The notes: generated from the sequence alone by a model not told the origin. DNA of 64,000 bases from Streptomyces hygroscopicus (GCA_002021875.1 CP018627.1:7936001-8000000); one strand, 5' to 3'; positions 1 through 7,701 are shown, numbered from the stretch's first letter. Numbers and translations are program-made.

Positions 1-1
1 C

Positions 2-262
2 CGCCTCTTTCACTATCGGACCAAGGACAAGGTCGAGGTGGACGCGGTCATCGAGACGCCGCGAGGCGACGTGATCGGCATTGAGGTCAAGGCCGGGGCC
101 ACCGTGCGCACCGAGGACCTCTCGGGGCTGCGCAATCTCGCCAACCTACTCGGGGACCGGTTCGTCGCCGGCTACGTCCTCTATACGGGACAGCAGACCT
201 TGCCGTTCGGCGACCGGATCCGGGCTCTGCCCATGGACGCCCTGTGGCAGCTGAGCCCCTGA
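2..262 (+). CDS. DUF4143-type ATPase, C-terminal end (partial)
   Basis: Only the last 86 residues lie in the window; the frame is open from base 2 to the TGA at 260-262. The sequence reads like the end of a DUF4143 domain, the C-terminal half of a widespread family of AAA+ ATPases of unclear role. The typical nuclease-fold-like elements are visible: a Tyr-Arg then Glu-Val-Asp-Ala-Val strand, followed about 20 residues later by Ile-Glu-Val-Lys-Ala. An internal GTG at 38 exists but the homologous sequence begins before it, so the gene starts outside the window. The N-terminal P-loop domain cannot be seen. The family assignment is by motif recognition only. Confidence 0.7.
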   Translation, partial: RLFHYRTKDKVEVDAVIETPRGDVIGIEVKAGATVRTEDLSGLRNLANLLGDRFVAGYVLYTGQQTLPFGDRIRALPMDALWQLSP

Positions 263-761
263 CAGGCGGTGGGGCCGGTGGGGTGATCTAGCGATTCCAT
301 GCTTGTTGCTGGATCGGTGCTGGATGGTCCGGCCGGATTTGCCGTTTCCGCAGGTGACTGTGCTGTTCCCGACGTTCCGCTTCAACGTGTGAAACTCCAG
401 CACGTCGCTGAACCTGGCGCATGCGCAGGTCAGATGGAATGGGATGAGGCAGGTCAGAAGAGCTCGACCCTCCGGGGCGGGCTCTTGGCCTTTCCCGTGC
501 TGGTCGGCCGCTTCTTCCCGCCAAGGGCGGCGTACGACGATCTCGCTGCGCGCTGAGTTCGGCGCCCTGCGCCAGGGGCAACCGGGTCTGCCCGCGGCAG
601 ACCCGTGTACGCGCTGTCCGGGGAAACCGGAGCCGCTCGGCCGGCGGATCTGGAGGGGGCGGGTTTTCCCGGGCGGGACGCGGCGGCCGGGGTCGGGACG
701 CGACTGAGCTGCGGGTCGCGGGGCCACAGCGGGCCGGGCTCGGGAACGCCTCGCACGCCAC
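263..761. other. 499-bp non-coding stretch
   Basis: No reading frame here has plausible protein character on either strand. The only clear structure is a perfect inverted repeat at 583-605, listed separately. The stretch lies between the partial ATPase gene and the 3' end of a decayed gene, so some of it may be former coding sequence that is no longer recognisable. Confidence 0.5.
583..605. terminator. Perfect 10-bp inverted repeat, possible terminator
   Basis: Arms CGGGTCTGCC and GGCAGACCCG are separated by CGC. The element lies between the 3' end of the ATPase gene (+) and the 3' end of the decayed minus-strand gene, the position of a bidirectional terminator. No T-tract follows, as is common for Streptomyces hairpin terminators. 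Confidence 0.5.
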
Positions 762-1257
762 TCAGCCCGGGAAGCGGCCCGTCGACCGCAGTCGCCGGCG
801 CCGCTCGGCGTAGGCCAGGTCGTCCCGCCACAACCGCCCGGCCGCGGCGCGCACCAGGGGAAGCGGCAGCGGCGCGGCCCGGCGGGCGGCGGCGAAGCCC
901 GGACGGTCCGAGGAGGCGATCACCGCCTCGATGACGGCGGTGTGCGGGGGTGGCCGGACTCGTCCGGGCCGAGCGGGGTGGCGTGGGTCTCCACGACGAA
1001 GCCCACACCTCGCCCTCGGTGATGTGAAGACGACAGTGCGGGGGTTCGAGCGCGGTGAAGACGGCACGGACCGGCACGGCCAGCCGGCCCGCCACCTTGA
1101 AGGACACGTCGACGGTAAGGGCGTCCGTGCCGTCGTCCGCCGCGCGGGCCGGGCCGCCGGGCGCGTCCACCACCGTCGTCAGGAGGTGTCCGCATCCGCC
1201 GGGGTACACAATGTGGAAAACCGGGCCGGGACATCCGGGAACGATCGAGGGGGACAT
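762..1257 (-). pseudogene. Remnant of a DUF5914 / Rieske-type oxygenase-like gene, two frameshifts
   Basis: Minus-strand coding sense is split over three frames. It begins at ATG 1257-1255 (MSPSIVPGCPGPVF), runs to about 1004 (ITEGEV), continues in a second frame (GFVVETHATPLGPDES), then shifts near 946-950 into a third frame that ends AERRRRLRSTGRFPG at the TGA 764-762. Each shift fits a one-base deletion, and the second lies beside a run of G. The last part resembles the C-terminus of DUF5914 proteins, Rieske-containing oxygenase-like proteins found beside carotenoid genes in Streptomyces; this is from memory. No Rieske CxH...CxxH motif is visible, so the N-terminal part is also gone. Sequencing error could explain single indels. 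Confidence 0.55.
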
Positions 1258-1470
1258 CGCCCCGCTGCGGTATCGAATGATCCTCTCCGACGACTTCGAG
1301 CGCGCTCTCAGGGCCCTGACCATGTGGGGGCGGACACCCGCCGTCCGCGGACGGTCGGACTGAACGGCCTCGCGGGACCGGACTGGTCCCGCCGGACCGA
1401 ACCCGCTCCTGCGTAGACGAGGACGCCGGAGGAACCGCAGGGGGAGACCCGTCGGCAGGAGACGAGGACC

Positions 1471-2439
1471 ATGAAGACAAGCGGACGAGGACTCGGCCGC
1501 CACGGCATCGCCCGCCGCCCGGGCCCGCACACCGGCGTCTCAGCGCTGCGCGGACGCGTGGCCGTTGTCACCGGAGCCGCCCGCGGCGTCGGCGCGGCCC
1601 TCGCCGCCGCGCTGTCCGAGGCCGGAGCACGGGTGGCGCTGCTCGGCCGGGAGGAGGAAAGGCTGCGGGAGGCGGCGGCCGGGCTGCCCGCGCCCACCCT
1701 GTGTGTCGAGGCGGACGTCACCGACCCGGCCGCCCTGGACGCCGCCGCACGCGAGGTCGAGGCACGGCTCGGCCCCGCCGACGTCGTGGTGGCCAACGCG
1801 GGCATCGCCGTCAGCGGGCCCTTCCGCGACACCGATGCCGGCCTGTGGCAGCGGGTCGTCGACGTCAACCTGACCGGCGCCGCCAACACCGTCAGGGCCT
1901 TCCTGCCCCACCTCACCCGCACTCGCGGCTACTTCCTCCAGGTCGCCTCCACCGCCTCGTTCGGCTCCGCGCCCATGATGAGCGCGTACTGCGCCTCCAA
2001 GTCGGGCGCGGAGTCCTTCGCCCAGGCCCTGCGCTGCGAGCTCGAACCCGACGGCATCGCCGTCGGCGTCGCCTACCTGCACTGGACCGGCACCGACATG
2101 ATCGGCGGCATCGACGACAACCCGGTGCTGCGAGCCCTGCGCGCACACCAGCCCGGGTTCGCCCGCCGCGTCCAGACCCCGGCGCGGGTGGCCAGCCTGC
2201 TCACCGCCGGCATCGTCCGCCGCGCTCCCCGCGTCTACGCGCCGCCCTGGCTGCGCTGGTGTCAGCCGCTGCGCCCAGTCTTCCCCGCCCTCGTCGCCCA
2301 CATCTCCCGGCGCGAGCTGCGGCGCCGGAGCGGGGCCAAGTTCACCGTCGGCACCGGAGTAATGGGCGCGGGCGGCCGCGCCGACTGGAACGCGCACCGG
2401 TCCGCGGCGAGTCCGCGACCGGGCGGGCAGGCAGACTGA
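1471..2439 (+). CDS. SDR family oxidoreductase
   Basis: This 322-residue protein is a classical short-chain dehydrogenase/reductase, expected to be a cytosolic NAD(P)-dependent oxidoreductase of unknown substrate. The Rossmann glycine motif TGAARGVG is at residues 34-41, the NAG motif follows near residue 110, and the catalytic Ser160 and Tyr173-x3-Lys177 are present (STASFGSAP, SAYCASK). The C-terminus is about 70 residues longer than a minimal SDR and basic, with Trp-rich sequence (PPWLRWCQPLRP), which may contact a membrane or a lipid substrate. The start at 1471 has AGGAG and GAGGA tracts just upstream. It is divergent from the decayed DUF5914-like gene, and such pairs occur in lipid or terpenoid contexts. 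Confidence 0.85.
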   Translation: MKTSGRGLGRHGIARRPGPHTGVSALRGRVAVVTGAARGVGAALAAALSEAGARVALLGREEERLREAAAGLPAPTLCVEADVTDPAALDAAAREVEARLGPADVVVANAGIAVSGPFRDTDAGLWQRVVDVNLTGAANTVRAFLPHLTRTRGYFLQVASTASFGSAPMMSAYCASKSGAESFAQALRCELEPDGIAVGVAYLHWTGTDMIGGIDDNPVLRALRAHQPGFARRVQTPARVASLLTAGIVRRAPRVYAPPWLRWCQPLRPVFPALVAHISRRELRRRSGAKFTVGTGVMGAGGRADWNAHRSAASPRPGGQAD

Positions 2440-2751
2440 CCGGCAAGGACGCTCGGATCCAACCGGCACTGCCGGCCCCGCCGGATCACTCGACCGGATG
2501 AATCACCCATCCGCCCCAGAAGCGGCTTTGGATCACCCGCGTGACCCTTGCTGCTTCTCGGGCCACCGCGTGCGTCCCTCGCTCGTGATCGAGGGGCGCA
2601 GGCGCCCGGCGGTGATCAGCTGGGCCAGGGCGAGTCGTAGCGCCGAACGAGGTCGACGTCAGTGAGGTGGGCTGGAAGAGTCACTGACTGAGGTGCTTCG
2701 GAAGACGGACACACCTGCGGGAGCGGGACGGCCCTGGTCGCGGGGCGTGCG
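2440..2751. other. 312-bp intergenic region
   Basis: This lies between the convergent SDR gene and the aromatic-acid transporter gene. On the minus strand, roughly 2590-2650 reads as a short amphipathic stretch (LRLALAQLITAGRL) with no start or stop context, possibly a gene remnant. No strong hairpin, repeat or RNA gene was recognised. Confidence 0.35.
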
Positions 2752-4056
2752 TCAGCGGTCGAGGGGTGTTCGGCCGCCGGCGGCCTGGGCGAGGACCGCG
2801 CCGAGTACGGCGGGGACGGCGAAGAGGATGAAGTTCCACCGGGGTGCCAGGTCGGCCGCGAGGAGCCAGCCGCCGAGCGTGGGGCCGGCGATCGCGCCGA
2901 TGCGGCCCACTCCGAGTGCGACGCCCACCGCGCTGGCCCGCGCTGTCACCGGATAGGTGCGGGCAATGTACACATTGAGCAGTCCCTGGACCCCGACCGC
3001 GCCGCAGCCGCCGAGGATCACGATGCCGTAGAGCACCGGCAGCGGCAGCTGGGCGCTCATGGCGACGATCGCGGCGGCCCCGAGGGCGAAACTGGCGGTG
3101 ACCGTTCCCTTCGATCCGGCACGGTCGGCCAGCAGTGCCATGGCGAGTCCGCCGACGGTGGCGCCGAGATTCAGCAGGATGAGGAAGGTCTGCGAGGATC
3201 GCAGCGGATAGTCCGCGCTCCTCATCAGCTCCGGCAGCCAGGTGTTCATGCCGAAGATGAGCAGGAACGAAAGGGCCGCCATGGCGCAGAACAGCAGTGT
3301 GGTGGCGAGGTAGGGCGGCCTCAGCACCAGCCGTACGCCGCGGCTGCCGGGGGCCGGGGCCGACGTGCTCACCGCCTGCTGGTACTCCGTGGACTCCGGC
3401 AGCCAGGCGTACGCCATGGGCAGTACGAGCAGCCCGGCGAGCCCCCCGACCAGGTACTCCGCATGAAAACTGTGCCCGCTCAGCAACGTGTTGGCGGCGA
3501 GGGCCGCGAACGCACCGCCGATGGGCGTCCCGCACTGCACGATCCCCGAGTACAGATTCTTCCGTCTGTCAGGGGCGAGTTCGAAGATCAGCGGGGCCAT
3601 CGCCGGGTAGATCGCACCGGCGCCGAGCCCCACGACGAAACGGCCCGCACCGAACAGGGACGGGAGGGGTGCCGCTGCGCAGGCGAACATCCCGGCGCTG
3701 ACGAGCGCGGCACTGACCAGGGTCGTACGGCGCCGGCCGAACCGGTCGGTGAACTGGCCGACCAGCAGGGAGCCGACGAGCATACCGATGGGCGTGAGGC
3801 TGCCCAGCAGGCCGACCATGGCGACCGTGAGGCCCCAGGGCCGGTAGTCGAGCAGCAGTGGTGTGGTCGCGCCGAAGGCGACGAGATCGAAGCCTTCCAG
3901 TGTCATCACCGCCAGGCCGACGGCGAGTGCGGTGCCGGTCGGCGTGGACAGGCTGCGGGGCGGTTTCCCGCCCGTGCGGGGGAACGCGGGTGTGCTCAAT
4001 GCTCCGATTCCGTTCTCACCGCCTCTCCCCCGGTCGCCGCCGCTGATCACGGCCAT
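2752..4056 (-). CDS. MFS transporter, AAHS-type (aromatic acid/H+ symporter)
   Basis: This 434-residue protein has 12 hydrophobic segments, expected of a major facilitator in the cytoplasmic membrane. The first helix carries EGFDLVAFG (residues 54-62), matching the DG(F/Y)D motif that marks the aromatic acid:H+ symporter family (PcaK, BenK and relatives). The loop between helices 2 and 3 has the MFS signature variant GQFTDRFGRR. The substrate is probably a benzoate- or hydroxybenzoate-like acid, inferred from the family only. It is the third minus-strand gene after the ferredoxin-fold protein and the SDR, with a 234-bp gap before it, so it may be in the LysR-controlled unit or have its own promoter. 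The first 35 residues are hydrophilic and a later start is possible. Confidence 0.85.
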   Translation of the reverse strand: MAVISGGDRGRGGENGIGALSTPAFPRTGGKPPRSLSTPTGTALAVGLAVMTLEGFDLVAFGATTPLLLDYRPWGLTVAMVGLLGSLTPIGMLVGSLLVGQFTDRFGRRRTTLVSAALVSAGMFACAAAPLPSLFGAGRFVVGLGAGAIYPAMAPLIFELAPDRRKNLYSGIVQCGTPIGGAFAALAANTLLSGHSFHAEYLVGGLAGLLVLPMAYAWLPESTEYQQAVSTSAPAPGSRGVRLVLRPPYLATTLLFCAMAALSFLLIFGMNTWLPELMRSADYPLRSSQTFLILLNLGATVGGLAMALLADRAGSKGTVTASFALGAAAIVAMSAQLPLPVLYGIVILGGCGAVGVQGLLNVYIARTYPVTARASAVGVALGVGRIGAIAGPTLGGWLLAADLAPRWNFILFAVPAVLGAVLAQAAGGRTPLDR

Positions 4057-4223
4057 GCGCGGAAGGGCGGGGTACGTCGGTGCGGCCCGGCGGGGTGGGC
4101 CGGGTCAGTGGAGGGGGCTCGTTCGTGGGGTCCGGGCAGGGTGGGGCGTGTCTGATGGGGCGCGAGGCTCGAGCCCCGACGGCCCCCTCCGCACCCGGCT
4201 CCTCAGGAGCGCGGGCGACGGAG

Positions 4224-4244
4224 AGGGCGGGGGCGGGGGCGGGG
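4224..4244 (+). other. G-tract run with quadruplex potential
   Basis: Four tracts of three to five G separated by single C residues (GGGC repeated) lie in the gap between the SDR and the MFS transporter genes, about 170 bp upstream of the MFS start on the opposite strand. The pattern satisfies the usual G-quadruplex rule. In a high-GC genome such runs can arise by chance. Confidence 0.4.
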
Positions 4245-4290
4245 GCCATGTGACCTCAGGAGGGTCCGGTGCCCGTACGCGGCGGATTCC

Positions 4291-5043
4291 TCAGGCCCGC
4301 CGTCCGCCGTCCACCGACAGTGCGATGCCGGTGATGTAGGACGCCGCGTCCGAGCAGAGCCAGACGGCGGCGGCCGCGGCCTCCTCCGGGTTGGCCATCC
4401 GGCCGAGCGGCGTGATCGCCTCCTGCATGGCGATCAGGTCGGTACCGGCCGCCACCCGCTCGAACCCGGGAGTGCGGGTCGGGCCGGGGCAGACGGCGTT
4501 GACCCGGATGCGGTCCGGCGCGTAGTCGACCGCGGCGACCTTGGTGAGTCCGACGATGCCGTGCTTGGCGGCCACGTAGGCGGGGGCGGTCGGGATCGCG
4601 TACAAGCCGCCGTTGGAGGCGATGTTGACGATCGCGCCGCCCTCGCGGCGGCGCAGCGCGGGCAGTTCGTACTTCATGCACAGGAAGGTCCCGGCCAGGT
4701 TGACATGCACCACGCGCTCGAACTCGTCCAGTGTCATCTGCTCGAGCTGCCGGTGATGGGAGTCCAGGCCGGCGTTGTTCACGGCGAAGTCGAGGCCGCC
4801 GTACTCGGCGACCGTACGCTCGACGGCCGTCCGCACGGAGTGTTCGTCGCCGATGTCGACGGGGAGGGCCAGTGCCTCCCCACCGTCCTCCCTGATCATC
4901 TCGACGGTCTCGGCGGCCGTGCTCTCGTCGATGTCGAGCACGGCGACTGCGGCGCCGCACCGGGCGAACTCCAGCGCCGCCGCGCGGCCGATCCCGCTGC
5001 CCGCGCCGGTGACCAGTCCCGCTTTCCGGGATGCGGTGCTCAT
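4291..5043 (-). CDS. SDR family oxidoreductase (3-oxoacyl-ACP reductase-like)
   Basis: This is a 250-residue classical SDR. The cofactor motif TGAGSGIG is at residues 12-19, and an Asp at the end of the second strand (VLDIDES, residues 36-41) suggests NAD(H) rather than NADP(H). The NNAG motif is at 89-92, with catalytic Ser143, Tyr156 and Lys160. The C-terminal TGIALSVDGG is typical of the FabG/glucose dehydrogenase-like group. The ATG at 5043 overlaps the stop of the upstream 105-residue gene by four bases (ATGA), so the two are translationally coupled. With the LysR gene and the AAHS transporter it suggests a small catabolic unit. The substrate is unknown. Confidence 0.88.
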   Translation of the reverse strand: MSTASRKAGLVTGAGSGIGRAAALEFARCGAAVAVLDIDESTAAETVEMIREDGGEALALPVDIGDEHSVRTAVERTVAEYGGLDFAVNNAGLDSHHRQLEQMTLDEFERVVHVNLAGTFLCMKYELPALRRREGGAIVNIASNGGLYAIPTAPAYVAAKHGIVGLTKVAAVDYAPDRIRVNAVCPGPTRTPGFERVAAGTDLIAMQEAITPLGRMANPEEAAAAAVWLCSDAASYITGIALSVDGGRRA

Positions 5044-5357
5044 GCCAGCGGCTCGTGGTTGGCCCAGGCGACCTTGTACGGGTGCCGCGACTGCCAGTGC
5101 CCGATGACCTCGTGCAGGGCGGGCTCGGCGAACCCCTTCGCCAGAGCGTCGATGTCGGCCACGGCGAACTGCACGATCGCGGTCGCGATCAGCGCGGGAA
5201 TGGCCTCCTCCCCGGGGACGGGAATGTGGCGGCGGGCTACGACCGACTGCGCGAGACCGGTGTCGAGCACGGCCCGTTCGATATCTCCAAGGTATTGGTC
5301 GAGTTCCGCGTCGGGCAGAGGCTGATCGAAGGAGACGATCATCGTGTGCTGGATCAT
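5040..5357 (-). CDS. Small ferredoxin-fold-like protein, possible dimeric alpha/beta barrel (Dabb/EthD-like)
   Basis: This is a 105-residue cytosolic protein with no signal or membrane segment. The pattern of strand (MIQHTMIVSF), helix, strand (SVVARRHIPV), strand (ATAIVQFAVA), helix and final Trp/His-rich strand (HPYKVAWANHEP) fits half of a dimeric alpha-beta barrel, a fold used by small oxygenases, isomerases and decarboxylase-like enzymes. I do not recognise a specific family. It is the first gene of the minus-strand unit, starting 70 bp from the divergent LysR gene and overlapping the following SDR by four bases. LysR control through the palindrome at 5367-5387 is inferred. Confidence 0.7.
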   Translation of the reverse strand: MIQHTMIVSFDQPLPDAELDQYLGDIERAVLDTGLAQSVVARRHIPVPGEEAIPALIATAIVQFAVADIDALAKGFAEPALHEVIGHWQSRHPYKVAWANHEPLA

Positions 5358-5366
5358 GTGGCAATT

Positions 5367-5387
5367 CTTGCGACCGCATGTCGCAAG
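5367..5387. promoter_or_regulatory. Perfect 21-bp palindrome in the LysR intergenic region
   Basis: CTTGCGAC and GTCGCAAG flank a five-base spacer (CGCAT). The palindrome begins 10 bp upstream of the 105-residue gene and ends 40 bp upstream of the LysR gene. LysR-type regulators typically bind an interrupted dyad in the intergenic region of a divergent pair. An 8-bp perfect dyad in a 70-bp gap is unlikely by chance and is the obvious operator candidate. Confidence 0.75.
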
Positions 5388-5427
5388 TGTCCAAGATCAG
5401 TATGGAATTCAGCGATAACCTACAGGC

Positions 5428-6318
5428 ATGGTTGAACTGGAGACCCGTGAGCTCGAGTACTTCGTCGCGGTCGCCGACGAGCTGCACTTCGGCCGGGCCG
5501 CCGCCCGGCTCTCGATCGCCCAGCCGGCGCTGTCGAAGGCGATCCGACGGATCGAGACCCGGCTCGGCGTCCCGCTGTTCCTCCGCTCCAGCCGGCACGT
5601 CGAGCTCACACCGGCCGGGGAGGCGTTGCAGGAGCACGGACGGCACGCGCTCAACGCGGTCGCCGCCGCCGTCCGCAGCGCCCGGCGTGCCGTCGACACC
5701 CAGGCCCACCTGCGGCTCGTACTCAAGCCCGGCGGCGACGCCGGCCTGCTGTCCGGGATCCTCGCCGAGTACGCCAACCAGCCCGATGCCCGCCGGGTGG
5801 ACGTCCTGTTCAGCGGCCCCGCCGACCGCACCGACTTCCTGCTCGACGGCCGGGCCGACGTCGGTCTGCTCTACGTACCGTTCGACGATCTCGACGGCCT
5901 GGACCACGAGACGCTCCACGCCGAGGAGCGGGTGGCCATCGTCCCCTCCGCACACCGCCTGGCCGGGCTCGCTGCGGCGCGGATGGCCGACCTGGAGGGT
6001 GAGACACTGCCGCGCTGGAAAGGCGTGCCCGGGGGCGACGGCACCGGTCCGGAGGTCGCCGACGTGGTCCAGCTGCTCCAGATGATCAAAGTGGGCCGGA
6101 TGATCGGGGTGCTTCCCCGGTCGCTGGTCGAGCCGCTCCCGCCCGGCCTGGTCGGTGTACCGGTATCCGACGCGCCACTCAGCCGCTTGGTACTCGCCTG
6201 GAACGAACAGGACCGCCGCCCGCTGCTCGCCTCGTTCGTGGCCGCGGCGCTGAGGGTTCCCCCCGGAATGGCCGGCCTGGTCGGGGCCGATGCGTCAGGG
6301 GCGTCCTTGACGTCGTGA
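5428..6318 (+). CDS. LysR family transcriptional regulator
   Basis: This 296-residue protein has an N-terminal winged helix-turn-helix (residues 1-62: ELEYFVAVADELHFGRAAARL then QPALSKAIRRIE and LGVPLFLR), the hallmark of LysR regulators. The remaining 200 residues form the two-lobed effector domain, with the usual IVPSAHRLAG segment and GRMIGVLPRSL near the second lobe. It is divergent from the ferredoxin-fold protein/SDR/AAHS transporter unit, so its likely job is effector-dependent activation of that unit and self-repression. The effector may be the aromatic acid carried by the transporter. The ATG at 5428 starts the conserved domain after MVELETR. The stop codon lies inside the first unit of a 3' direct repeat. 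Confidence 0.93.
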   Translation: MVELETRELEYFVAVADELHFGRAAARLSIAQPALSKAIRRIETRLGVPLFLRSSRHVELTPAGEALQEHGRHALNAVAAAVRSARRAVDTQAHLRLVLKPGGDAGLLSGILAEYANQPDARRVDVLFSGPADRTDFLLDGRADVGLLYVPFDDLDGLDHETLHAEERVAIVPSAHRLAGLAAARMADLEGETLPRWKGVPGGDGTGPEVADVVQLLQMIKVGRMIGVLPRSLVEPLPPGLVGVPVSDAPLSRLVLAWNEQDRRPLLASFVAAALRVPPGMAGLVGADASGASLTS

Positions 6319-6362
6319 CCTTGACGTCGTGAGTCGGGTGCTTGACGTCGTGAGTCGGGCGC
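6307..6362 (+). repeat. Three copies of TTGACGTCGTGA at the LysR 3' end
   Basis: TTGACGTCGTGA occurs at 6307, 6321 and 6342. The second and third copies are in 21-bp units ending GTCGGGTGC and GTCGGGCGC; the first unit is shortened to 14 bp. The LysR stop TGA is the end of the first copy, so loss or gain of units would change only trailing sequence. Confidence 0.7.
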
Positions 6363-6380
6363 AGGAGGGGACCCCTGCGC
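6359..6380. terminator. Hairpin between convergent LysR and PIN genes
   Basis: GCGCAGG and CCTGCGC flank an eight-base loop. It lies between the 3' ends of the LysR gene (+) and the PIN toxin gene (-), so it could stop transcription from both sides. Confidence 0.5.
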
Positions 6381-6413
6381 AGCGGGAACCCCCAACTCGG
6401 GCACGTGATGGGC

Positions 6414-6806
6414 TCAGACCTTGACGATCTCCACGGTGGAGCCGCAGAGCAGTGTCAGGTCCTCCGGGTCGGACGTGAGCACGGTGACCGGCCCGGGCGC
6501 GATGCGGGCGACGGCGGCGAACACGGCGTCGATGGCGTACTTGTGGCCGTGGAGGCGGTGGGTGCGCAGAAGGTCGGCGGCTCGGTCGGTGATCTCCCTC
6601 GTGACGTCGTGGACGTCGATACGGGAGAGGACCCACCGGATGCGGGCGGGATGAACGCGGTCGTAGGCGGCTTCCAGGGTGGTCATGGCGGTGGTGCCCA
6701 CGCGGATGCCCTCTTCGTAGGCGGCCCGGACCAGCACCATGACCTGCCGGTCCTTGCGGTAGAGCTTGGAGAGGCCCTCGCAGTCGAGCAGGAGGGTGCC
6801 GGGCAT
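6414..6806 (-). CDS. PIN domain toxin (VapC-like ribonuclease)
   Basis: This 130-residue protein has the four acidic positions of the PIN nuclease site: Asp8 (LLLDCEG), Glu45 (TTLEAAYD), Asp93 (AIDAVFA) and Asp113 (TSDPEDL). PIN toxins are metal-dependent ribonucleases that cleave specific tRNA or rRNA sites when free of antitoxin. The ATG at 6806-6804 overlaps by one base the stop of the upstream antitoxin-like gene (TGATG), a coupling typical of toxin-antitoxin operons. The C-terminal TVLTSDPEDL is usual in actinobacterial VapC proteins. The RNA target is unknown. Confidence 0.87.
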   Translation of the reverse strand: MPGTLLLDCEGLSKLYRKDRQVMVLVRAAYEEGIRVGTTAMTTLEAAYDRVHPARIRWVLSRIDVHDVTREITDRAADLLRTHRLHGHKYAIDAVFAAVARIAPGPVTVLTSDPEDLTLLCGSTVEIVKV

Positions 6807-7057
6807 CAGGCGGCGGCTCCGCCGGATGCGCGATGGTCGTGGCGCAGAAGGGACCGGGCGGCCTCGACCTCATCGCGGGAGAACTCGTCGTTGTCGGTCT
6901 GGAAGTCGGCGACGATCTCGCGGAGCTTGTCCATGGCCACGCGCTGCTCGAGGGCCTCGGCGACGTAGGCGGAGAACCCGCCCGGACCGACCTGGGCGCG
7001 CACAGACTCGGCGAGTTCCTCGGGCAGGCTGATGGAGTACTTCTTGCTACCGCTCAT
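6806..7057 (-). CDS. Antitoxin of the PIN module (ribbon-helix-helix-like N-terminus)
   Basis: This 83-residue protein begins with a short strand (KKYSISLPEEL) followed by helices, consistent with a ribbon-helix-helix DNA-binding domain. A long acidic C-terminal helix follows (DFQTDNDEFSRDEVEAARSLL) that would wrap and inhibit the PIN toxin. The ATG at 7057-7055 is chosen because the fold starts there and the ribosome-binding site lies just upstream. It overlaps the toxin start by one base. The palindrome at 7066-7082 covers its ribosome-binding region, as expected if the complex represses its own synthesis. A longer frame upstream lacks protein character. Confidence 0.85.
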   Translation of the reverse strand: MSGSKKYSISLPEELAESVRAQVGPGGFSAYVAEALEQRVAMDKLREIVADFQTDNDEFSRDEVEAARSLLRHDHRASGGAAA

Positions 7058-7065
7058 GGTGCCGA

Positions 7066-7082
7066 TCCTACCGGAGGTAGGA
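7066..7082. promoter_or_regulatory. Perfect palindrome over the antitoxin ribosome-binding site
   Basis: TCCTACC and GGTAGGA flank GGA. The minus-strand AGGA of this dyad is 9-12 bases before the antitoxin ATG. A bound toxin-antitoxin complex, or an RNA hairpin formed by the same dyad, would block both transcription and translation start. Confidence 0.7.
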
Positions 7083-7140
7083 CAGTGGGGCGCGGAGTGC
7101 GGGACGGGGCCGGGCTCTCGGAGTCCGGCCACTCGTCGTC

Positions 7141-7701
7141 TCACCTGTTCTCATCGGGGGTGAGACTGTCGAGATCGATATCGATCTTGAACGGAACCGG
7201 TCGCTGGAGGTTGTGGCGGAAGATTCCGGCGGGGGCGTAGGCACCGGTCGGCTCGTCGAGCTCATAGACATGGACGACGGGGGTCCCAGCCTCGTCCTCG
7301 ATGCACCAGTAGTGGGGAATCCCGGCCTTGGCGTACTTGCCGAGCTTGACCGTTCGGTCCCGGTGGGCCGATTCGGGGGAGACGACCTCGACGACGAGTT
7401 GCACCTCATCCGCCGCGAACCAGGTGCGGTCCCTGTCGAAGTCGGCTGTCGTCACCAGCAAATCCGGTTCGGGCCGGTTGCGCTGATCCAGCTTGATCGT
7501 CATCTCGCGGCCGACCCTCGCCCCTGCGGGCACTTGCTCCATGAGCGCGACGGTGAGCATCGTGACGAGGTGACCGTGCCACCACCTCTGCGGGAACATC
7601 GTGAAAACGAGTGCTCCGTCGATGAGCTCGGTATGACGGGGTGCTTCCGGCAGGCGGTCCAGATCCTCCGCGAACCAGCCTTCCGCGCGCGGTGGGCGCA
7701 T
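7141..7701 (-). CDS. Uma2 family (DUF820) putative endonuclease
   Basis: This 186-residue protein is of the Uma2 type, which has a PD-(D/E)xK restriction-endonuclease fold and is abundant in cyanobacteria and Streptomyces with no settled role. Visible elements are ELIDGALVFT near the N-terminus, RPEPDLLVT (the metal-binding Pro-Asp), a strand ending LVVEVVSPES (the acidic position) and KLGKYAKAGIPHYWCIE with the conserved Lys and Trp. It stands alone, 83 bp upstream of the antitoxin gene and on the same strand. A defence or DNA-processing role is only a family-level suggestion. Confidence 0.85.
   Translation of the reverse strand: MRPPRAEGWFAEDLDRLPEAPRHTELIDGALVFTMFPQRWWHGHLVTMLTVALMEQVPAGARVGREMTIKLDQRNRPEPDLLVTTADFDRDRTWFAADEVQLVVEVVSPESAHRDRTVKLGKYAKAGIPHYWCIEDEAGTPVVHVYELDEPTGAYAPAGIFRHNLQRPVPFKIDIDLDSLTPDENR

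Noticed and set aside
454..1530. Single 358-residue minus-strand protein
   Set aside because: Only the part from about 1004 to 1257 has protein character; the rest of the frame is composition-driven, and the true coding sense moves to other frames.
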